From DATBAT01 sp036271375 (GTDB lineage: Bacteria > Acidobacteriota > Terriglobia > Terriglobales > Acidobacteriaceae): a DNA stretch of 8,187 nucleotides. Under the pieces are notes generated by a model. It saw nothing but the letters and a program-made list of their open reading frames with translations, had not been told where the DNA came from and did no database searches. This document shows, piece after piece, positions 6,208 through 8,187 of the stretch. The translations under genes were made by a program, and so were the position numbers. The stretch is from NCBI GenBank assembly GCA_036271375.1, contig DATBAT010000499.1, forward strand, positions 1 to 8,187, read 5' to 3'. Each line of letters starts with the position of its first letter. The first letter of the stretch is position 1.

Positions 6208-6738
6208 ATGCCACACGCTTCATTCAATGTCGACCACCTCGACATCTCATCAGCCCTTCAGCTGACACTCTGGCCCGCTCGACCCGAGCTTGGCGAACTG
6301 ACAGCTGCAGCCTTTAGCGCTTTCGGCACTGATGAGCAGGCGATGGACCTTCATGCCCTTGGGTATGATTTTGTTAGCTATCTTCAATTTGAGTCCGCAA
6401 GGCTGGAAAGCGCCGACTACGCGCAGCTCTGCGGATTCCAAATTACGCAATCCGTACTGAGCAAATGCTCGGAGTCCGGCCGTAAAATCGAGAAACGATC
6501 TGTGCGAATACTCAGTGCCAAGCGAAATGGCCCGATCGTCCGTGGCTTCGGTGGTAGCGATGACCGACACGAAATAACAGCGGTCTTTTCACATCTTTCC
6601 TCCACAGGCTGGGGGCGACTAATTGCCAAGCTCGGCTGGAACCCGAATGATCTGAGCCAAGCCAACGGGCCGGGTATCGTTTTTTACCCTTCAGCTGATC
6701 CGGATATGACCCTTTTAGCACCTCCGTATTGGGCGTAG
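6208..6738 (+). CDS. Hypothetical protein, 176 residues
   Basis: The ATG at 6208 is preceded by AAAAGGAA with proper spacing; the TTG immediately before it is not needed. The sequence is soluble-looking with no signal peptide or membrane segment. An N-terminal half with alternating helix-like patches (ELTAAAFSAFGTDEQAMDLH, then ALGYDFVSYLQFESARLESA) is followed by a basic middle (GRKIEKRSVRILSAKRNGP), a Gly-rich turn (VRGFGGSDDRHEITAVFSHL) and a tail rich in Pro, Trp and Tyr ending LLAPPYWA. I recognise no family. Two Cys (75, 87) show no metal-binding spacing. It is the first gene of a probable two-gene unit with the GH130-type enzyme, 77 bases upstream of it. It could be an accessory or regulatory partner, but nothing in the sequence fixes a role. 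Confidence 0.7.
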   Translation: MPHASFNVDHLDISSALQLTLWPARPELGELTAAAFSAFGTDEQAMDLHALGYDFVSYLQFESARLESADYAQLCGFQITQSVLSKCSESGRKIEKRSVRILSAKRNGPIVRGFGGSDDRHEITAVFSHLSSTGWGRLIAKLGWNPNDLSQANGPGIVFYPSADPDMTLLAPPYWA

Positions 6739-6815
6739 GTATTGGGAAGTCCAGGGGCGCGCATGAACATTACCGCCTTTGCTGCGCCGCTAAATCACTT
6801 AGAAAGGATCAGTCA

Positions 6816-8114
6816 ATGTCCGGTACTGACATCATGACGCATTCTAAACTCATCCTGCACCCCGACCCTTCGCGGACCATCCTCCGGCCCTTCAACCCTG
6901 AGGCTCCAGCCTCTTTTGTTGTCAAGGATCATCCTCGTGCGCAACGCATCGCAGATCGCATTCTCGCGCTCGATGAGGAGCAGCTTGGTCGCGAACTCGA
7001 TCGCATCATCCTAGATTTGAGTGAGCGCCATCGAGACCTGGAGGAGGTACTGCTCCGCCGCTTTACGGAAGTGAATGGTGTGACGATTGATTGCGATGCC
7101 ATCCGCAGCGATCAAGCGATCGTCATCGGAGCGTACTTCTGCGAGGAGTACTCATTCGAGGCCGCCGCTTTGTTCAATCCCAGCATTGTCCTCCATCCGG
7201 ACCAATCGGAGATGCCAATCGGCACCATCCGGTTCATTCTCTCGCTACGCGGTATTGGCGAAGGACATGTTTCTTCGATCACCTTCCGGACCGGCACCTG
7301 GGCCTCGGACAACGCTGTGAGTGTCGACCCGCCGAGTGCTACCGCGGTCGCGCCGCGGATCGAAGAAGCGGAAGGTGAAAACAACGGTGGCTCGGTCACT
7401 CGCCTGCACTGCGGCGGAAGTCGCGATGTGTCTGAAACGGTACTCTTTCCGGTCACCCCGAGCCAAAGACAAGGCGTTGAGGACCTTCGCCTCGTCCGCT
7501 TTACCGAGGTCGATGGTGCCGTTCAATATCTTGGAACCTACACCGCATTCAGCGGGGCAGCCGCCCGATCGGAACTACTGCGCACCGACGACTTCCGGGC
7601 ATTCGAGATGCGGGCGCTTGAGGGTCCACCTGCCGAAAGTAAGGGGATGGCGCTTTTCCCTCGTCGGATCGATGGTCGGTACATGATGCTCGGCCGTCAG
7701 GATAACGAGAACATCTGGCTGCACGCATCCGATGATCTATATTCTTGGAAGGATGGATACCAGATCATCAGACCCGAATGGACATGGGAATTCGTCCAGA
7801 TCGGCAATTGCGGATCGCCGATCGAGATCGACGAGGGCTGGCTGGTGATTACACACGGCGTTGGCGCGGCCCGGAACTATTGCATTGGCGCCTGTTTGCT
7901 CGACAAGCGCGACGCCTCCAAGGTCTTGGCAAGAATGATGTTGCCGTTGGTACACCCGAGCGCCAAGGAGCGAGACGGCTACGTACCTAATGTCGTCTAC
8001 AGCTGCGGCGCGCTAGTGCATGATCGCACGCTATTGCTGCCTTACGGGGTTGCCGACAACTTCGCTACGTTCGCCAGCGTGCCGCTGAGCGATCTTCTCG
8101 CCGCGATGACCTAA
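6816..8114 (+). CDS. GH130-family glycoside phosphorylase/hydrolase (beta-mannoside type), shortened
   Basis: The ATG at 6816 is preceded by AGAAAGGA seven bases upstream; the longer open frame from 6729 lacks such a site. The 432-residue protein has the hallmarks of bacterial GH130 'glycosidase' proteins: ILHPDPSRTILRPFNP (residues 13-28), EYSFEAAALFNPSIVLHPDQ (111-130), a GEGHVSSITFRTG segment (148-160), VTPSQRQGVEDLRLVRFTE (213-231), KGMALFPRRIDGRYMMLGRQ then DNENI (276-300), WEFVQIGNCGSPIE (324-337) and YVPNVVYSCGALV (389-401). The fold is a five-bladed propeller; members cleave beta-mannosides by phosphate (giving mannose 1-phosphate) or water, in the cytoplasm when, as here, no signal peptide exists. 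Odd points: relatives of this subgroup, as I recall, carry some 50-60 more residues between SITFRTG and the TPSQ motif, and the usual EDAR/EDPR is EDLR, though Glu222 and Asp223 remain. The substrate is not predictable. Confidence 0.88.
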   Translation: MSGTDIMTHSKLILHPDPSRTILRPFNPEAPASFVVKDHPRAQRIADRILALDEEQLGRELDRIILDLSERHRDLEEVLLRRFTEVNGVTIDCDAIRSDQAIVIGAYFCEEYSFEAAALFNPSIVLHPDQSEMPIGTIRFILSLRGIGEGHVSSITFRTGTWASDNAVSVDPPSATAVAPRIEEAEGENNGGSVTRLHCGGSRDVSETVLFPVTPSQRQGVEDLRLVRFTEVDGAVQYLGTYTAFSGAAARSELLRTDDFRAFEMRALEGPPAESKGMALFPRRIDGRYMMLGRQDNENIWLHASDDLYSWKDGYQIIRPEWTWEFVQIGNCGSPIEIDEGWLVITHGVGAARNYCIGACLLDKRDASKVLARMMLPLVHPSAKERDGYVPNVVYSCGALVHDRTLLLPYGVADNFATFASVPLSDLLAAMT

Positions 8115-8187
8115 CGCGGGCAGCGCCGAGAGATTCTCGCGATCCCCCAAAGTCGGCAGCGTCGAATATTCGCAAACTACTTCGGCG

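Noticed and set aside
8127..8139. CGAGA-GAT-TCTCG hairpin after the GH130-type gene
   Set aside because: The stem is only five base pairs and no T-run follows, so it is too weak to call a terminator.

Overview
The window most resembles a chromosome segment of a planctomycete (Pirellulales-like). The grounds are the start of an ECF sigma factor of the planctomycete type, a long secreted-looking or kinase-tail beta-propeller protein, mid-range GC, and loosely packed genes separated by decayed coding sequence. This assignment is inference from family resemblance recalled from memory; no search was run.

Layout: (1) 2-2164, plus strand: the C-terminal part of a large WD40/quinoprotein-like beta-propeller protein that enters from the left edge. 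(2) 2165-3187: a gene graveyard. It holds a hairpin, a short fragment of a possible secreted propeller protein, the N-terminal stub of a probable IS66-type transposase, and a frameshifted remnant of a larger protein whose continuation appears to lie inverted in place. (3) 3224-4063, minus strand: an intact transglutaminase-family cysteine enzyme with a visible Cys-His-Asp set. (4) 4064-4860: a divergent spacer with two copies of a T-tract motif, a truncated ECF sigma factor of 48 residues and a small very basic ORF followed by a hairpin. (5) 4888-5335: no convincing gene, only a possible minus-strand coding scar. (6) 5336-6085, minus strand: a HAD-IIB hydrolase close to eukaryotic-type phosphomannomutase. 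(7) 6208-6738 and 6816-8114, plus strand: an unrecognised 176-residue protein and a GH130-type glycoside phosphorylase/hydrolase, each with a good ribosome binding site and probably co-transcribed.

The clearest working link is between the last two recognisable enzymes. GH130 enzymes often release mannose 1-phosphate from beta-mannosides, and the HAD protein belongs to the superfamily branch that contains phosphomannomutase. The two genes are on opposite strands and about 730 bp apart, so the link is only suggestive. I found no CRISPR array, tRNA, rRNA, complete mobile element or convincing new multi-gene system. The most unusual structure is the apparently inverted pseudogene segment at about 2951-3041.
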